From the NCBI GenBank assembly GCA_028289725.1, contig JANQOH010000249.1:1-5794 (forward strand): a stretch of 5,794 nucleotides of DNA, read 5' to 3'. Positions 5,483 through 5,794 of the stretch are shown here, in pieces (position 1 is the first letter of the stretch; every line of letters starts with the position of its first letter). The notes under the pieces are model-generated. The model had not been told where the DNA came from. It was given only the letters and a program-made list of their open reading frames with translations, and did no database searches. The position numbers and the translations under genes are program-made. This DNA comes from Alphaproteobacteria bacterium. Its GTDB lineage: Bacteria > Pseudomonadota > Alphaproteobacteria > UBA7887.

Positions 5483-5794
5483 ATGCATGTCATTCGCGCG
5501 TTCTTTGTATTGCTCGTGCTCTGCAGCATCGCGTCTCCGAGCTTCGCTGTGGACCGGCTGGCGGTCGTTGGCGCAACGCTCATCGACGGAACGGGCGCGC
5601 CGCCGAAATCCGAAATGACGGTGCTGGTCGACGGCGATCGCATTGTTGCGGTGGGTCGGGCCGGCGACGTTCCCATCCCAACCGACGCCACCATTATCGA
5701 CGCGGCGGGCAAGTGGCTGATCCCCGGCCTGATCGACGCACATGTCCACCTCGCGCGGTCGGCGAGCCTTTACAGCGCGCCCGATGATTTGGAT
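5483..5794 (+). CDS. Exported amidohydrolase, N-terminal part (3' end outside window)
   Basis: The frame is open from ATG 5483 to the window edge, giving 104 residues. Residues 1-22 form a signal peptide: HVIRAFFVLLVLCSIASPSFA, with signal peptidase I cleavage expected after the PSFA; the LVLC stretch is a poor lipobox. The mature start reads VDRLAVVGATLIDGTG, then a small beta domain (MTVLVDGDRIVAVG, IIDAAGKWLIPG), and IDAHVHL with H87 and H89, the first two metal ligands of the amidohydrolase superfamily barrel. This layout fits the imidazolonepropionase-like or Xaa-Pro-dipeptidase-like group of secreted amidohydrolases, which probably act on peptides or amides in the periplasm. The substrate cannot be told from this fragment. 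An in-frame TAA at 5471-5473 rules out an earlier start. No ribosome site is visible at normal distance. It follows the membrane-protein gene by 42 bases that contain a hairpin, so it may or may not share that transcript. Confidence 0.88.
   Translation, partial: MHVIRAFFVLLVLCSIASPSFAVDRLAVVGATLIDGTGAPPKSEMTVLVDGDRIVAVGRAGDVPIPTDATIIDAAGKWLIPGLIDAHVHLARSASLYSAPDDLD

Overview
The window looks like ordinary chromosomal sequence from a GC-rich (around 60% by eye) Gram-negative bacterium, most likely an alphaproteobacterium. The basis is a SPOR-domain protein, DapE of the diaminopimelate route, a proteobacterial-type EVE-domain protein, and codon use that avoids TTA, CTA and TCA. The taxon is inferred from protein style, not from a marker gene. 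I see no rRNA, tRNA, insertion sequence, CRISPR array or phage gene, and no intergenic gap longer than about 160 bases.

Left part (1-2607). The window opens inside a plus-strand gene whose C-terminal SPOR (peptidoglycan-binding) domain ends at 310. Six bases later it meets, tail to tail, a minus-strand gene for a small exported six-cysteine protein. That gene shares a 4-base GTGA overlap with the stop of acs, the full-length acetyl-CoA synthetase gene that lies upstream of it on the minus strand.

Middle (2608-3526). Also on the minus strand, and upstream of acs, are a small Rieske [2Fe-2S] protein and an EVE-domain protein, 16 bases apart. The minus-strand order of transcription is therefore EVE, Rieske, acs, small exported protein. 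A 102-base gap with a small hairpin separates Rieske from acs, so acs may have its own promoter.

Right part (3527-5794). A 156-base divergent intergenic region leads to the plus-strand dapE (lysine and peptidoglycan precursor synthesis). It is followed by an unrecognised multi-spanning membrane protein, and then by the start of an exported amidohydrolase that runs off the window.

I found no convincing new multi-gene system. The most unusual features are structural. One is a long inverted repeat (20 base pairs in three blocks) at the left edge, lying in frame in the linker of the SPOR gene. Another is an 11-pair hairpin filling the gap before the amidohydrolase gene. The small Cys-rich exported protein coupled to acs is the best uncharacterised gene.
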